From positions 186,001 to 250,000 of the forward strand of contig NZ_JANFQF010000006.1 of assembly GCF_024438035.1 (NCBI RefSeq): DNA of 64,000 nucleotides. The letters are read 5' to 3'. This stretch comes from Rhodococcus tibetensis. Lineage in GTDB: Bacteria > Actinomycetota > Actinomycetes > Mycobacteriales > Mycobacteriaceae. The position numbers and the translations under genes were made by a program. The notes below the pieces were generated by a model, which was not told the DNA's origin, searched no databases, and was given only the letters and a program-made list of their open reading frames with translations. This document shows positions 18,259 through 29,162 of this stretch, piece after piece. The number at the start of each line of letters is the position of its first letter. The first letter of the stretch is position 1.

Positions 18259-18972
18259 TCACACCAACCAGATGGCCTGGGCTGCCGGACTACCCAGATC
18301 GACCGAGTCCGGACCGGCGTCGAGCCGGACCGACACCGTCCCCGCGTAGTCGCGTCGTTCCAGCACGGTCACTTCGACGTCCAGTGCCACTCCGACCGAA
18401 TCGAAGTAGCGCAGCATGGCCGGGTCCGAGTCGGAGATCCGCGCGATCCTGCCGCTCTCGCCGTTACCGAAGTCGCTGAGCTGGCGGGCCGGGGGAGTAG
18501 GAACCGAACCGTCGACCGAGGGAATCGGGTCCCCGTGCGGATCCCGCTCGGGGTGACCCAGTTTGGCGTCCATCCGGTTGATCATCAGGTCGGACACGGC
18601 GTGCTCGAGTACTTCAGCTTCGTCGTGCACTTCGTCCCAGCCGTACCCCAGTTCGCGCACCAGATACGTTTCGATGAGCCGGTGGCGACGGACCATTCCG
18701 ATGGCGGCAACCCTGCCCGCCTCGGTGAGCGCGATCGAACCGTACCGGGCGTGATCGACCAGTCCCTGATCGGAGAGCTTCCTGATGGCTTCCGAGACGG
18801 TCGATGCCGACACGCCGATCTTCTCGGACAGCAGCTTGGTTGACACCCGCTCCTGGGACCACTCCCCAGTGGTCCAGATGACCTTGAGGTAGTCCTGCGC
18901 CACTGCCGACAGGGAGCCGGTCTCCGATGCCGAGTCCTCGGTCGCGATCTGGTCATTTTTGTTTCCGGCCAC
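18259..18972 (-). CDS. DtxR-family metal-dependent regulator (MntR/SirR-like)
   Basis: The 237-residue protein has an N-terminal winged helix (LSEKIGVSASTVSEAIRKLS), a dimer and metal-binding domain with MVRRHRLIETYLV, EVHDEAEVLEHAVSD and MDAKLGHPERDPHG, and a C-terminal SH3-like/FeoA domain. These are the features of DtxR/MntR repressors that bind DNA with Fe or Mn bound. In M. tuberculosis a gene called sirR/mntR occupies the same place before ribF. The start is GTG with TAAGCT six bases upstream, so the mRNA is probably leaderless. Confidence 0.88.
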   Translation of the reverse strand: MAGNKNDQIATEDSASETGSLSAVAQDYLKVIWTTGEWSQERVSTKLLSEKIGVSASTVSEAIRKLSDQGLVDHARYGSIALTEAGRVAAIGMVRRHRLIETYLVRELGYGWDEVHDEAEVLEHAVSDLMINRMDAKLGHPERDPHGDPIPSVDGSVPTPPARQLSDFGNGESGRIARISDSDPAMLRYFDSVGVALDVEVTVLERRDYAGTVSVRLDAGPDSVDLGSPAAQAIWLV

Positions 18973-18978
18973 GCCCCG

Positions 18979-18997
18979 AGCTTAGGCAAGTCTTACC
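18979..18997 (-). promoter_or_regulatory. Candidate autoregulatory operator and -10 of the DtxR-family gene
   Basis: On the minus strand TAAGCT (plus 18979-18984) lies six bases before the GTG start. Overlapping it, 18982-18997 reads TTAGGCAAGTCTTACC on the plus strand, a nearly symmetric GGCAAG-T-CTTACC core resembling DtxR/MntR boxes (IdeR consensus TTAGGTTAGSCTAACCTAA). The overlap would allow direct repression of its own gene. Confidence 0.45.
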
Positions 18998-19134
18998 GTG
19001 GAGACACATCGACACACCTGGACGGCGGGGTTGCGCAGGCCGAACGGCGGGGTGGCGCCACTTCCCCTACGCGAAACCGGGTGACGCCCGGTCCGGAGAT
19101 GAACATCGGCGCGCCGCACCGTAGGCTGCCAGTC

Positions 19135-20109
19135 GTGCTGAGATGGCGTGGTCTCGACGAGGTTCCTGCCGACTGGGGTCGTTGTGTACTCACGATCGGC
19201 GTATTCGATGGCGTGCACCGAGGTCACGCCCAACTGATCAGCCGGGCGGTGTCGGCTGCACGCAAGCGTGGAATACCCAGCGTGCTCATGACTTTCGACC
19301 CACATCCCATGGAAGTGGTTCGCCCGGGCAGTCATCCCGCCCAGCTGACGACGCTGGCCCGGCGAGCCGAACTCGCGGAGGACCTCGGTATCGACGTGTT
19401 CTGCGTCATGCCGTTCACCGCCGAATTCATGAAGCTGACGCCGGAGCGTTACGCCCACGAGATCCTCGTGGAGCGCCTGCATGTGGCGGAGGTCGTCGTC
19501 GGTGAGAACTTCACGTTCGGCAAGAAGGCTGCCGGCAACGTCGACCTGCTGCGTCAGATCGGCGACCGGTTCGGCTTCGCGGTCGACGGCGTGACGTTGC
19601 TCGCCGAGCATGCCGTGACGTTCTCCTCCACCTATATCCGATCGTGCGTGGACGCCGGCGACATGGCCGCCGCGACGGAGGCCCTGGGCCGGCCGCACCG
19701 CGTGGAAGGGGTGGTCGTCCACGGCGACGGCCGGGGGCGTCAGCTCGGCTACCCTACGGCCAACGTCGCGCCTCCGATGTACGCGGCCATTCCGGCGGAC
19801 GGGGTGTACGCGGCCTGGTTCACCGTGCTCGGGCACGGGGTCGATCTGGGAACGGTCACCTCGGGGGAGCGCTACATGGCGGCCGTCTCGGTCGGCACCA
19901 ACCCCACTTTCTCGGGCCGCACCCGCACTGTGGAGGCCTTCGTTCTCGATCGCGAGGCCGACCTCTACGGGCAGCACGTCGCCGTCGACCTGGTGGAGCG
20001 ACTGCGCGGGATGGAGAAGTTCGATTCCGTCGACGATTTGATCGTCGCGATGGGACGCGACGCGGAGCGGTCGCGCGAGATCCTGTCAGCCTCGGATAGC
20101 GCGCCGTAA
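19135..20109 (+). CDS. ribF: Bifunctional riboflavin kinase/FAD synthetase
   Basis: RibF turns riboflavin into FMN and then FAD. The 324-residue protein has the nucleotidyltransferase motif [10 protein letters not shown] at 22-31, a [10 protein letters not shown] segment, the [18 protein letters not shown]-type region (here SSTYIRS) and the C-terminal flavokinase start GYPTANV. GTG 19135 follows the hexamer TAGGCT (19122-19127) by 7 bases and no Shine-Dalgarno is seen, so it is probably leaderless; a longer frame to 19081 is not conserved. It precedes rpsO as in mycobacteria. Confidence 0.95.
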   Translation: MLRWRGLDEVPADWGRCVLTIGVFDGVHRGHAQLISRAVSAARKRGIPSVLMTFDPHPMEVVRPGSHPAQLTTLARRAELAEDLGIDVFCVMPFTAEFMKLTPERYAHEILVERLHVAEVVVGENFTFGKKAAGNVDLLRQIGDRFGFAVDGVTLLAEHAVTFSSTYIRSCVDAGDMAAATEALGRPHRVEGVVVHGDGRGRQLGYPTANVAPPMYAAIPADGVYAAWFTVLGHGVDLGTVTSGERYMAAVSVGTNPTFSGRTRTVEAFVLDREADLYGQHVAVDLVERLRGMEKFDSVDDLIVAMGRDAERSREILSASDSAP

Positions 20110-20221
20110 ACTAGCCTCATTTCAGCTGGTAAAGTGGTCCGCTGGCGTGTGCTGCGGTTCGCGGTGGCCGCGTCGAATATCGATCCTTTGCACGCGAACG
20201 TCATTACCAGGAGTGAAACCA

Positions 20222-20491
20222 GTGGCATTGACCACCGAACAGAAGAAGCAGGTTCTGGGCGAGTACGGCCTGCACGAGACCGACACCGGTTCGCCGGAGG
20301 CGCAGGTGGCAATGCTCACCAAGCGCATCGTCGATCTCACCGAACACCTCAAGATGCACAAGCACGACCACCACTCCCGCCGCGGCCTGCTGCTGCTGGT
20401 CGGACGCCGTCGTCGTCTGCTCAAGTATGTCCAGAAGGTCGACATCGAGCGTTACCGCTCGCTGATCGAGCGTCTCGGCCTGCGTCGCTGA
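20222..20491 (+). CDS. rpsO: 30S ribosomal protein S15
   Basis: The 89-residue protein binds the central domain of 16S rRNA. It shows the S15 pattern with [46 protein letters not shown] and a basic C-terminus. GTG 20222 has a CAGGAG ribosome-binding site at about 8 bases. It sits between ribF and pnp, as in many bacteria where S15 and PNPase expression are linked. Confidence 0.97.
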   Translation: MALTTEQKKQVLGEYGLHETDTGSPEAQVAMLTKRIVDLTEHLKMHKHDHHSRRGLLLLVGRRRRLLKYVQKVDIERYRSLIERLGLRR

Positions 20492-20804
20492 GTTTCGTGG
20501 CACGGCGATCTTTCGATCGCCAATCACTCCGGTAGCCGGCGTGGCCTTGCTTACACTGGGCCTCGCTGGCTATCGGCGTTCGCTGCCGTAGGGCAGCACT
20601 ACCGTATGCACCCGAGAATGTGGTGTCGGTCTTCGGTAGTGGTCTTCCGGACACGGTCCGGGGGACTTCGATCGACGGCCGCCTCCGCACAGCGACATCC
20701 CGAGAACTCGAGAGGGGGATGTCCCTCAGGTGCGCAGTTCTCGCCAGGAGGGTGAGAACGCCCGCGCGGGTACGGCGAAGACGAGAGGGAAGTGAAAAGA
20801 AGAG
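20492..20804 (+). promoter_or_regulatory. rpsO-pnp intergenic region with leader hairpins
   Basis: This 313-base gap holds no convincing gene. A 7-bp stem GGCGATC-TTTC-GATCGCC at 20504-20521 may end rpsO transcripts. Two further small hairpins lie closer to pnp: CCGGAC-ACG-GTCCGG at 20647-20661 and GAGGG-GGATGT-CCCTC at 20712-20727. A GAGAGGGAAG stretch near 20783-20792 lies close to the pnp start. A structured pnp leader would fit the self-control by PNPase known in E. coli, but this is inference. Confidence 0.45.
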
Positions 20805-23078
20805 ATGACAGAAAATTCAGCAGTAGAGATCGATGAGGGCGTGTTCGAATCCACCGCCGTGATCGACAACGGGTCCTACGGCACCCGCACCATTCGATTC
20901 GAGACCGGCCGCCTCGCTCAGCAGGCCGCCGGCGCAGTCGTCGCCTACCTGGACGACGAGACCATGTTGCTGTCGGCTACGAGCGCCAGCAAGCACCCCA
21001 AAGAGCACTTCGACTTCTTCCCCCTGACGGTGGACGTCGAGGAGCGGATGTACGCAGCCGGCCGCATTCCAGGCTCGTTTTTCCGTCGTGAGGGCCGCCC
21101 CTCCACCGACGCCATCCTCACCTGCCGTCTGATCGACCGCCCGCTGCGCCCGTCGTTCGTCGACGGCCTGCGCAACGAGATCCAGGTCGTCGTCACGGTG
21201 ATGAGCCTCAACCCGCAGGACCTCTACGACGTGGTCGCCATCAACGCGGCGTCGGCATCCACCCAGATCGCGGGTCTGCCGTTCTCCGGTCCCGTCGGTG
21301 GTGTGCGGGTCGCGCTCATCACCTCGGAGGAGAACAAGGCCGGCCAGTGGGTGGCATTCCCCACGGTCGCGCAGCTCGAGAACGCAGTCTTCGACATGGT
21401 CGTGGCGGGCCGAATCGTCTCCGGTTCCGGCGACGACGCCGACGTCGCGATCATGATGGTCGAGGCCGAGGCCACCGACAACGTGATCTCGCTGATCGAC
21501 GGTGGCGCGCAGGCTCCCACCGAGTCGATCGTGGCCGAGGGCCTCGAGGCTGCCAAGCCGTTCATCGCGCGGCTGTGCACCGCTCAGCAGCAGCTCGCGG
21601 GCAAGGCGTCCAAGCCCACCGGTGATTTCCCCGTCTTCCCGGCATACCAGGACGACGTGTTCGCCGCGGTCGAAGAGGCTGCCGCCGAGAAGCTGAGTGC
21701 CGCACTCACCATCGCCGGCAAGCAGGAGCGCGACGACAAGACCGACGAGGTCAAGGTCGAGGTGCTCGAGCAGGTGGCACCGAAGTTCGAGGGGCGCGAG
21801 AAGGAAATCGGCGCAGCGTTCCGCTCGCTGACCAAGAAGCTGGTCCGCCAGCGCATCCTGCGTGACCAGTTCCGCATCGACGGCCGTGGTATCACGGACA
21901 TCCGTTCACTGTCGGCCGAGGTCGCGATCGTTCCGCGTGCACACGGTTCCGCTCTGTTCGAGCGCGGCGAGACCCAGATCCTGGGTGTCACCACCCTCGA
22001 CATGGTGAAGATGGCGCAGCAGGTCGATTCGCTCGGACCCGAGACGAGCAAGCGGTACATGCACCACTACAACTTCCCGCCGTACTCCACCGGTGAGACG
22101 GGACGCGTCGGTTCGCCGAAGCGCCGCGAGATCGGCCACGGCGCCCTGGCCGAGCGGGCACTCATGCCCGTGCTGCCGAGCGTCGAGGAGTTCCCCTACG
22201 CCATCCGTCAGGTCTCGGAGGCTCTGAGCTCCAACGGTTCCACCTCGATGGGTTCGGTGTGTGCCTCGACGCTCGCACTGCTCAACGCCGGTGTGCCGCT
22301 GAAGGCCCCGGTCGCCGGTATCGCCATGGGCCTCGTCTCCGACCAGGTCGACGGTGAGACCCGTTACGTCGCGCTCACCGACATCCTCGGTGCCGAGGAC
22401 GCCTTCGGCGACATGGACTTCAAGGTCGCGGGCACGAAGGACTTCGTCACGGCCCTGCAGCTCGACACGAAGCTCGACGGCATCCCGTCCAAGGTCCTCG
22501 CCGGCGCGCTGTCGCAGGCCAAGGACGCGCGTGCGACGATCCTCGAGGTCATGGCCGAGGCCATCGACACCCCCGACGAGATGAGCCCGTTCGCCCCGCG
22601 CGTCACGGCCATCAAGGTCCCCGTCGACAAGATCGGTGAGGTCATCGGCCCCAAGGGCAAGATGATCAACTCCATCACCGAACAGACCGGCGCCAACATC
22701 TCCATCGAAGATGACGGCACCGTGTTCGTCGGTGCGACGGACGGCCCGTCCGCGCAGGCCGCGATCGACATGATCAACGCCATCGCCAACCCGCAGCTGC
22801 CGAAGGTCGGCGAGCGGTTCCTGGGCACGGTCGTCAAGACCACCGCCTTCGGTGCGTTCGTGTCGCTCCTCCCCGGCCGCGACGGATTGGTGCACATCTC
22901 GAAACTGGGCAGCGGCAAGCGCATTGCCAAGGTCGAGGACGTCGTGAGCGTCGGCTCCAAGTTGCGGGTCGAGATCGCCGACATCGACAACCGCGGCAAG
23001 ATCTCGCTGATCCCGGTCGAGGAGGACGGCGCTGCGCCGGCCACCGAGCAGAGCGAAGAGCAGGTAGCCGAGAAGTAG
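20805..23078 (+). CDS. pnp: Polyribonucleotide nucleotidyltransferase (PNPase)
   Basis: PNPase degrades RNA 3' to 5' by phosphorolysis and can also add tails; in mycolata it is sometimes called gpsI. The 757-residue protein has two RNase PH domains split by an all-helical linker, then a KH domain ([20 protein letters not shown]) and an S1 domain ([21 protein letters not shown]). The second core has [19 protein letters not shown]. Length and order are normal. A strong terminator follows 20 bases after the stop. Confidence 0.97.
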   Translation: MTENSAVEIDEGVFESTAVIDNGSYGTRTIRFETGRLAQQAAGAVVAYLDDETMLLSATSASKHPKEHFDFFPLTVDVEERMYAAGRIPGSFFRREGRPSTDAILTCRLIDRPLRPSFVDGLRNEIQVVVTVMSLNPQDLYDVVAINAASASTQIAGLPFSGPVGGVRVALITSEENKAGQWVAFPTVAQLENAVFDMVVAGRIVSGSGDDADVAIMMVEAEATDNVISLIDGGAQAPTESIVAEGLEAAKPFIARLCTAQQQLAGKASKPTGDFPVFPAYQDDVFAAVEEAAAEKLSAALTIAGKQERDDKTDEVKVEVLEQVAPKFEGREKEIGAAFRSLTKKLVRQRILRDQFRIDGRGITDIRSLSAEVAIVPRAHGSALFERGETQILGVTTLDMVKMAQQVDSLGPETSKRYMHHYNFPPYSTGETGRVGSPKRREIGHGALAERALMPVLPSVEEFPYAIRQVSEALSSNGSTSMGSVCASTLALLNAGVPLKAPVAGIAMGLVSDQVDGETRYVALTDILGAEDAFGDMDFKVAGTKDFVTALQLDTKLDGIPSKVLAGALSQAKDARATILEVMAEAIDTPDEMSPFAPRVTAIKVPVDKIGEVIGPKGKMINSITEQTGANISIEDDGTVFVGATDGPSAQAAIDMINAIANPQLPKVGERFLGTVVKTTAFGAFVSLLPGRDGLVHISKLGSGKRIAKVEDVVSVGSKLRVEIADIDNRGKISLIPVEEDGAAPATEQSEEQVAEK

Positions 23079-23098
23079 ATTACTTCCGGCTCGTGCCG

Positions 23099-23131
23099 AG
23101 CGGCCCCGCACGTAACTCGTGTGGGGCCGCT
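23099..23131 (+). terminator. Terminator hairpin after pnp
   Basis: A 14-bp stem AGCGGCCCCGCACG / CGTGTGGGGCCGCT, with one G-U pair, closes a 5-base TAACT loop directly after pnp. No U-tract follows. Confidence 0.82.
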
Positions 23132-23279
23132 CGCGTGTTCGGGACGTCTGTCAGCGGCGGGTGCCGTGCCGGCTCGGCTGCGATCCGACGTGAACACCGG
23201 GTGAAATGCGGCCAGTCGAGTTGCATGTAACTGCGGGTACCTCCCAACCTGGTAGGAACGGTGAGGGAGGGAGCCGATC

Positions 23280-23951
23280 ATGTTGTTTCGCCTGCCGGGG
23301 GTGTATCGGCCTCAGCGCGACACCTGGTTGCTCGCCGGAGAACTGACCGGACGAGAACTCGGTCCAGGCACGCGTGTGCTCGATTTGTGCTGTGGTACCG
23401 GCGCATTGAGCGTCGCCGCGTGTGAGGCGGGTGCGGGGTGGGTCACCGCCGTCGACGTGTCCCGTCGCGCCGCGATCAGTACTTGGCTCAACTGCAAGCT
23501 GAACCGCCGGACCGTGCGGGTGGTACGGGGGGATCTCGTCGAACCTGTGCGGACGCTGCGCTTCGACGTGGTCGTGGCCAATCCGCCGTACTCGCCGGCT
23601 TCGGACGATGCCACACCCGGGCGCGTCCTCGGGCTGGCCTGGGACGCCGGAATCGACGGGCGCGCCGTCCTCGACCGCATCTGCGTCGAGGTCCCGCAAC
23701 TCCTCGCTCCTGGCGGCACTCTTCTCCTCGTCCAGTCCGCCCTGAACAGCGTGGAGAAGTCGCGAACCATGCTCGAGGAGCGAGGGCTGTGCGTGGAGGT
23801 GGTGGCGTCCGAGGACGTCCCCTTCGGTCCGGCACTCTCCGGCCGCACGCGGATGCTGGAGGAGCGGGGGATGATCCTCCCGGGGCAGCGAACCGAGCGA
23901 ATCGTCGTTCTCGCGGCCACTGATGTGCGGTCGCGAGACCGTGCTCGCTGA
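23280..23951 (+). CDS. HemK2/PrmC-like N5-glutamine or RNA methyltransferase
   Basis: This 223-residue SAM-dependent methyltransferase has the SAM loop VLDLCCGTGALSV (DLCCGTG at 35-41) and the amide/amine methylation motif NPPY at 101-104. That combination is typical of the HemK/PrmC superfamily, which methylates glutamine in release factors or other proteins. It lacks the N-terminal helical domain of PrmC, so it resembles the short HemK2/Mtq2-like branch. A GAGGGAGGGAG ribosome-binding site precedes ATG 23280. The target is not known. Confidence 0.82.
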   Translation: MLFRLPGVYRPQRDTWLLAGELTGRELGPGTRVLDLCCGTGALSVAACEAGAGWVTAVDVSRRAAISTWLNCKLNRRTVRVVRGDLVEPVRTLRFDVVVANPPYSPASDDATPGRVLGLAWDAGIDGRAVLDRICVEVPQLLAPGGTLLLVQSALNSVEKSRTMLEERGLCVEVVASEDVPFGPALSGRTRMLEERGMILPGQRTERIVVLAATDVRSRDRAR

Positions 23952-24064
23952 GGCGGCTTCGACGAGTCGGTGTGTGCCGGAGGCGGGAAACGGGTCGGTC
24001 GGTGTCTCCGTGTAAAGTTTGGCGTTCGACGTCGCCCAGCTTCCGAGGACCGCTGAACCACTAC

Positions 24065-25411
24065 ATGGCCAAGATCGATCGCCGCCGCACTGCGGCCCCC
24101 ACTGCAGCGTCGACCCTGCGTGAATCCGAGCCCGGTGTCGAACGCACCGTGCTCTCCGGCGGCCTGCGGGTCGTCACCGAATACGTTCCCGGTGTCCGAT
24201 CCGCATCCGTCGGCGTCTGGGTCGGTGTGGGATCCCGAGATGAGCAACCCACGGTCGCGGGGGCAGCGCACTTCCTCGAGCACTTGCTCTTCAAGGCGAC
24301 ACCCTCACGCAGTGCCCTCGACATCGCGCAAGTGATGGACGGTGTCGGCGGTGAACTCAATGCGTTCACCTCGAAGGAACACACCTGCTTCTACGCGCAC
24401 GTGCTGGACGAGGATCTGCCGCTCGCGGTCGACCTGGTGAGCGACGTGGTGCTCCGTGGGCGCTGTCGCTCGTCGGATGTCGACGTGGAACGGCAGGTAG
24501 TCCTCGAGGAGATCGCCATGCGTGACGACGATCCGGAAGACCTGCTCGGTGATGCCTTCCTGACGGCCCTGTACGGCGACCACCCCGTGGGCCGCCCCGT
24601 GATCGGCAGCGTCGAGTCGATCGAATCGATGACCCGCACGCAGCTGCACTCGTTCCACGTTCGCCGGTACACACCGCCGCGGATGGTGGTGGCGGTTGCA
24701 GGAAACGTCGACCACGACCACACGGTGGAGATGGTGCGCCGGGCTTTCGCCGGGCACCTCGAGCATGCGGCCGAACCCGCTCCTCGCCGCGCCGGTGCGT
24801 TGCGGCTGCGCACCGCGCCCACTCTCAGCATCACCAACCGGGACAGCGAACAGGTACACCTCTCTCTGGGCGTACGGGCTTTCGGCCGGCACGAGTCGCA
24901 TCGTTGGGCGCTGTCGGTGCTCAATGCCGCCGTCGGCGGCGGGCTCAGTTCCCGTCTCTTCCAGGAGGTGCGCGAGATCCGCGGGCTGGCGTATTCCGTG
25001 TACTCCGGCGTCGATACGTTCTCCGATACCGGCGCGTTTTCGGTCTACGCCGGCTGCCAGCCCGAGAACCTCGGCGAGGTCACCACGGTCATCCGGGAGG
25101 TGCTGTCCAACGTCGCCGCCGAGGGGATCACGGACGCCGAATGTGCCCGCGCGAAGGGGTCTTTGCGCGGGGGCCTGGTTCTCGGCCTCGAGGATTCGGG
25201 ATCGCGGATGCACCGCATCGGCCGCAGCGAGTTGAACTACGGCAACCATCGCAGTATCGCCGAGACCTTGGCGAAGATCGATGCGGTCACGACCGACGAG
25301 GTTCGCGATGTGGCGAGGGTGCTTCTGCAGCGCCCCTTCGGCGCCGCCGTCGTAGGACCGTATCGGCGCAAACGAGACCTGCCCGCCTCGGTGCGTGGCA
25401 TCGTCCGGTAG
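24065..25411 (+). CDS. M16 family zinc peptidase (PepR)
   Basis: The 448-residue protein is an insulinase-family peptidase with the inverted zinc motif HFLEH at 69-73 and the later glutamate in VVLEEIAMRDDDPED. The middle and C-terminal halves contain the SSRLFQEVREIRGLAYSVYS segment of the second M16 domain. In M. tuberculosis the homologue downstream of gpsI is called pepR. ATG 24065 is the first start before the conserved part. It is followed closely by an alcohol dehydrogenase. No signal peptide is seen, so it is probably cytoplasmic. Confidence 0.93.
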   Translation: MAKIDRRRTAAPTAASTLRESEPGVERTVLSGGLRVVTEYVPGVRSASVGVWVGVGSRDEQPTVAGAAHFLEHLLFKATPSRSALDIAQVMDGVGGELNAFTSKEHTCFYAHVLDEDLPLAVDLVSDVVLRGRCRSSDVDVERQVVLEEIAMRDDDPEDLLGDAFLTALYGDHPVGRPVIGSVESIESMTRTQLHSFHVRRYTPPRMVVAVAGNVDHDHTVEMVRRAFAGHLEHAAEPAPRRAGALRLRTAPTLSITNRDSEQVHLSLGVRAFGRHESHRWALSVLNAAVGGGLSSRLFQEVREIRGLAYSVYSGVDTFSDTGAFSVYAGCQPENLGEVTTVIREVLSNVAAEGITDAECARAKGSLRGGLVLGLEDSGSRMHRIGRSELNYGNHRSIAETLAKIDAVTTDEVRDVARVLLQRPFGAAVVGPYRRKRDLPASVRGIVR

Positions 25412-25443
25412 CGAGCTATCCCGACGGCAGGAGGGCGTGCGAG

Positions 25444-26550
25444 ATGAAAATTCGTGGAGCAGTACTCGAAGAGATCGGCCGAAGACGTCCCTTCGCGGAG
25501 TCCGCGCCCATCTCGATCGCCGAACTGGAATTGGACGAGCCGGGTCCCGGTGAAATCCTGGTCCGGATCGAGGCTGCGGGACTGTGTCATTCGGACTTGT
25601 CCGTCGTCGACGGCAACCGGGTCCGACCGGTGCCGATGTTGCTCGGTCACGAGGCAGCAGGGCGAGTCGTGCAGCTGGGCGCCGGTGTCGACGACCTCAC
25701 GGTCGGGCGACGGGTCGTCATGACTTTTCTGCCGCGCTGCGGTGAGTGTGAAGGCTGCGCCACCGACGGTCGGATGCCGTGCGTGCCGGGTACGAAAGCC
25801 AACAATGACGGAACACTGCTCGACGGCGGCTCACGCCTTCATAGAGGCGTGGAAGCGGTACATCACCACCTCGGAGTGTCCGGGTTCGCCACGCATGCCG
25901 TGGTCAACCGCCGCTCGGTCGTTCCCGTCGGTGACGACGTGCCCGCCGATGTGGCCGCGGTACTCGGATGCGCTGTCCTCACCGGAGGCGGCGCCGTTCT
26001 CAATGCCGGCGATCCGCAGCCCGGTCAGGCCGTGATGGTGGTGGGTCTCGGTGGTGTCGGGATGGCCGCGATTCTCACCGCGGTCTCACGGGGTGCGGGA
26101 GAGGTCATCGGGGTCGACTCGGTGCCGGAGAAGCTCCAGGCCGCACTCGAACTGGGAGCGACGTCGGTTTACACGCCGGCCGAACTGATGCAGGCGGGCG
26201 TCCGGGCTCCGATCGTGATCGAGGCCGCGGGTAATGCGCGGGCATTCGAATCCGCCGTGTCCGCCACCGCCCCCGGCGGAAAGACGATCACCGTCGGACT
26301 GCCGTCCCCGCAAGCGCGTTCGTCGATCTCACCGCTGACCCTTGTGGCCGAGGCCCGCACGATCATCGGCAGCTACCTCGGATCAGCGGTTCCCTCCCGG
26401 GACATCCCCGTCTACGAGGATTTGTGGCGCTCGGGAAAGCTGCCGGTGGAGAAGCTGATCTCGTCCCGTATCTCACTCGACCAGATCAACCACGGCATGG
26501 ACGAGCTCGCCGAGGGCCGTGCGATTCGCCAGATCATCGCCTTCGACTGA
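25444..26550 (+). CDS. Zinc-dependent alcohol dehydrogenase (MDR family)
   Basis: The 368-residue enzyme should oxidise an alcohol or reduce an aldehyde with NAD(P). Catalytic zinc ligands C48, H69 and E70 (LGHEAAG), the structural zinc cysteines C99, C102, C105 and C113, and the Rossmann loop VVGLGGVGMAAI are all present. The pattern is closest to the class III or aryl-alcohol-like group. A GGCAGGAGGG sequence lies just upstream of ATG 25444, 32 bases after the peptidase stop. The substrate is not evident. Confidence 0.9.
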   Translation: MKIRGAVLEEIGRRRPFAESAPISIAELELDEPGPGEILVRIEAAGLCHSDLSVVDGNRVRPVPMLLGHEAAGRVVQLGAGVDDLTVGRRVVMTFLPRCGECEGCATDGRMPCVPGTKANNDGTLLDGGSRLHRGVEAVHHHLGVSGFATHAVVNRRSVVPVGDDVPADVAAVLGCAVLTGGGAVLNAGDPQPGQAVMVVGLGGVGMAAILTAVSRGAGEVIGVDSVPEKLQAALELGATSVYTPAELMQAGVRAPIVIEAAGNARAFESAVSATAPGGKTITVGLPSPQARSSISPLTLVAEARTIIGSYLGSAVPSRDIPVYEDLWRSGKLPVEKLISSRISLDQINHGMDELAEGRAIRQIIAFD

Positions 26551-27908
<1,358 letters not shown>

Positions 27909-27936
27909 TGCGGGGACCGGTCGTACGCTGACCACT

Positions 27937-28395
27937 GTGAAGTCACTCCTCGTCGTCCATCACACTCCGTCGCCGGTGACCCGCGAGTGCCTCGAAGCGG
28001 TAGTGAAGGGTGCACGAGACCCCGACATCGAGGGCGTCGAGGTTCGGTCGATACCCGCGCTCGGCGCCACCGTGCCCGACGTCCTTGCCGCCGACGGCTT
28101 TCTTTTCGGAACGTCCGCCAACTTCGGCTACATGTCGGGGGCGCTCAAACACTTCTTCGACACCGTCTACTACCCGTGCCTCGACGCGGTCGCGGGGCGC
28201 CCCTATGGGCTGTGGGTCCACGGCAACAACGACACCGCCGGCGCGGTGAAGTCGGTGCAGAAGATCGTCACCGGGCTCGCACTCACGAAGGCGGCTGAGG
28301 CGCTCGAACTCACCGGCGCGATCGACGCAGCCGCGCGCGAGCGGTGTTATGAACTCGGTGCGACAGTGGCAGTCGTTCTCGCCGAGGGCATGTGA
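27937..28395 (+). CDS. Flavodoxin-like / NAD(P)H reductase family protein
   Basis: This 152-residue protein has the short flavodoxin fold: LLVVHHTPSPVTRE phosphate loop, FGTSANFGYMSGALKHFFDT with the FMN-contact segment, and a WVHGNNDTAGAVKS loop. It resembles small NADPH-dependent FMN reductases; a homologue lies in the same place after dapB in mycobacteria. GTG 27937 is preceded by TACGCT (27924-27929) at 7 bases, which suggests a leaderless transcript. The redox partner is unknown. Confidence 0.82.
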   Translation: MKSLLVVHHTPSPVTRECLEAVVKGARDPDIEGVEVRSIPALGATVPDVLAADGFLFGTSANFGYMSGALKHFFDTVYYPCLDAVAGRPYGLWVHGNNDTAGAVKSVQKIVTGLALTKAAEALELTGAIDAAARERCYELGATVAVVLAEGM

Positions 28396-28414
28396 GGTTT
28401 GCTCTGGTGCGTGA

Positions 28415-29083
28415 TCAGCCCGTGGTGCGACTGCGCTCGAGCCCTTCCAGAATGAGGTCGAGTCCGAACTCGAACTCATCTCTGTAGGCGTAACCCGGCT
28501 GTAGGACGTGTTCGATGGCCAGTTCGGTGAGGTGTGGATACTTCCCGGACGAGAATTGCGACAGGATGGTCTGTGCCACCGCCGCGGTGTCCTCTGGGGT
28601 ATCGAACGGCAGGCTCGCCTCCTGCAGGGCGAACCCGTAGAGATAGCTGTCCACGGCGGAGAAGGCGTGGGCAGCCATCGCGACCGAGAATCCTGCAGTG
28701 CGGAGCGTTCCGATTACCGCATCGTGGTGACGCAATGTTGCGGGTCCGGGTGTGGTTCGCGAGCCCATCAGTCCGGTGGCCCAGGGATGCCGGGCGAGGA
28801 CTTCGCGCGCCGATATCGCGCGCCCGCGCATGGACGAGATCCAGTCGGCTCCTTCGGGAGGGAGCGCGATCTCGCTGAAGACACTGTCGATCATGCCGTC
28901 GAGAAGGTCGTCCTTGTTTGCAACGTGGTTGTACAGCGACATCGCCTCGACGCCGAGTTCCACACCGAGCTTGCGCATGGTGAGTGACTCGAGCCCCGTC
29001 GCGTCGGCGAGGGTGATGGCGGCGCGCAGGACCAGGTTACGGTTCAGCCGGGCCCGGGGCCGGCGGCCGTCCTGTGGCGTCAT
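28415..29083 (-). CDS. TetR/AcrR family transcriptional regulator
   Basis: The 222-residue protein has a TetR HTH ([30 protein letters not shown], about residues 33-62) and a TetR-type C-terminal ligand domain. ATG 29083 fits the conserved arginine-rich beginning; the longer frame to 29371 lies over the divergent gene. It is divergent from an MDR oxidoreductase with 79 bases between, which hold two palindromic boxes, so it probably represses both its own gene and the neighbour. The ligand is unknown. Confidence 0.9.
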   Translation of the reverse strand: MTPQDGRRPRARLNRNLVLRAAITLADATGLESLTMRKLGVELGVEAMSLYNHVANKDDLLDGMIDSVFSEIALPPEGADWISSMRGRAISAREVLARHPWATGLMGSRTTPGPATLRHHDAVIGTLRTAGFSVAMAAHAFSAVDSYLYGFALQEASLPFDTPEDTAAVAQTILSQFSSGKYPHLTELAIEHVLQPGYAYRDEFEFGLDLILEGLERSRTTG

Positions 29084-29101
29084 CGACCGAGAACCTTCCT
29101 C

Positions 29102-29130
29102 TTGACAGCACTTACGAAGTAAGCGTACTA
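29102..29130 (+). promoter_or_regulatory. Promoter of the MDR oxidoreductase gene
   Basis: A perfect -35 TTGACA (29102-29107) is followed after 17 bases by GTACTA (29125-29130) as the -10. The first palindromic box lies exactly in the spacer, so a bound repressor would block polymerase. Confidence 0.55.
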
Positions 29131-29156
29131 CTGACACTGTAAACTTACACCGTAAG
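29111..29156. promoter_or_regulatory. Two TetR operators, CTTAC-N3-GTAAG
   Basis: CTTACGAAGTAAG at 29111-29123 and CTTACACCGTAAG at 29144-29156 are two copies of the same palindrome with different 3-base centres, spaced 33 bases centre to centre, close to three helical turns. They lie between the divergent tetR and oxidoreductase genes. Confidence 0.8.
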
Positions 29157-29162
29157 GGGTGA

